NCBI GenBank assembly: GCA_030698645.1
Contig: JAUYMV010000400.1
Span: 1 to 6,099, forward strand
Direction of reading: 5' to 3'
Length of the DNA: 6,099 bases
Source of the DNA: Mesorhizobium sp.
GTDB lineage: Bacteria; Pseudomonadota; Alphaproteobacteria; Rhizobiales; Rhizobiaceae
This document shows, piece by piece, positions 5,759-6,099 of this stretch. The notes under the pieces were generated by a model. The model was not told the DNA's origin. It was given only the letters and a program-made list of their open reading frames with translations, and ran no database searches. Within the stretch, counting starts at the first letter, position 1; each line of letters begins with the position of its first letter. The position numbers and the translations under genes are program-made.

Positions 5759-6099
5759 ATGGCACACAACGCAGAGCGATCTTTCATCCCCGTCGGCATC
5801 GCGGTGCTCACCGTCTCCGACACGCGCACGGTCGCCGACGACAAGTCCGGGCAGACGCTGGCCGACCGGATCGTGGCTGCCGGCCATGTTCTCGTCGACC
5901 GGGCGATCGTCACGGACGACCGCGAGCTGATCCGCGACCGCGTCGTCGGCTGGTCGATGGACGAGCGCATCGACGTCGTCATCACCACGGGCGGCACCGG
6001 TTTCACCGGCCGGGACGTCACGCCCGATGCGCTCGAGCCGGTCTTCGAAAAGCGCATGGACGGCTTTTCGGAGGTCTTCCACCGGATTTCCTACGACAA
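5759..6099 (+). CDS. moaB: Molybdenum cofactor biosynthesis protein MoaB, C-terminus beyond the right edge
   Basis: The first 113 codons of a MogA/MoaB-fold protein are present; the full family length is about 170-185 residues, so roughly a third is missing. MoaB-type proteins bind molybdopterin and adenylate it, or in E. coli have a dispensable role, in molybdenum cofactor synthesis in the cytosol. Visible motifs are VGIAVLTVSDTR (12-23), the molybdopterin-binding TTGGTGFTGRDVTPDA (76-91), which holds the conserved Asp86, and FHRISYD (107-113), where family members read FR..SY. The N-terminal form fits MoaB better than MogA or CinA. The ATG lies 2 bases after the ispE stop. Its ribosome binding site GGAGAG (5747-5752) is inside the last ispE codons with a 6-base spacer, so translation is probably coupled to ispE. 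A functional link between isoprenoid and Mo cofactor synthesis is not implied. Confidence 0.93.
   Translation, partial: MAHNAERSFIPVGIAVLTVSDTRTVADDKSGQTLADRIVAAGHVLVDRAIVTDDRELIRDRVVGWSMDERIDVVITTGGTGFTGRDVTPDALEPVFEKRMDGFSEVFHRISYD

Noticed and set aside
5054..6082. A 342-residue minus-strand open frame opposite ispE and moaB.
   Set aside because: It spans two clear genes on the other strand and has no domain; the absence of stops reflects GC-rich codon use.

Overview
The window is GC-rich, densely coded DNA from an alphaproteobacterium. Codon use, gene content and protein sequence (polyprenyl synthase, DUF2007 protein, SohB/SppA-like S49 peptidase) resemble the Rhizobiales, probably a Mesorhizobium/Phyllobacteriaceae-type organism. 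That placement comes from remembered family resemblance, not from a search. Seven complete or nearly complete housekeeping genes and one truncated gene fill almost the whole window. There is no sign of a mobile element, CRISPR array, tRNA or rRNA, and no non-coding stretch exceeds 150 bases.

Layout: positions 1-2443 are read on the minus strand. They hold a long-chain polyprenyl diphosphate synthase (1427-2443, GTG start) followed by an exported TPR-repeat protein (1-1293, running off the left edge). A 147-base gap (2444-2590) separates these from a plus-strand series: a 74-residue DUF2007 protein (2591-2815), a TrmN6-type tRNA methyltransferase (2843-3634), an S49 serine peptidase (3717-4583, GTG start), a 61-residue single-pass membrane protein (4667-4852), IspE (4881-5756) and the start of MoaB (5759 to the right edge). 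A plausible sigma-70-type promoter at 4580-4608, overlapping the peptidase stop codon, would split this series into two transcription units.

How the genes fit together: IspE acts in the MEP pathway that supplies IPP and DMAPP. The polyprenyl synthase polymerises IPP onto an allylic primer to make the long ubiquinone side chain, so an early and a late step of isoprenoid metabolism lie about 2.4 kb apart. MoaB belongs to molybdenum cofactor synthesis and is probably translationally coupled to ispE (2-base gap, ribosome binding site inside the ispE end). The methyltransferase is an RNA-modification gene. The peptidase and the small membrane protein may be functionally linked, but only position supports this.

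No obvious novel system is present. The points most worth a second look are the uncharacterised small membrane protein beside a protease that lacks its own membrane anchor, the DUF2007 protein paired with the methyltransferase, and short repeats upstream of the TPR gene.
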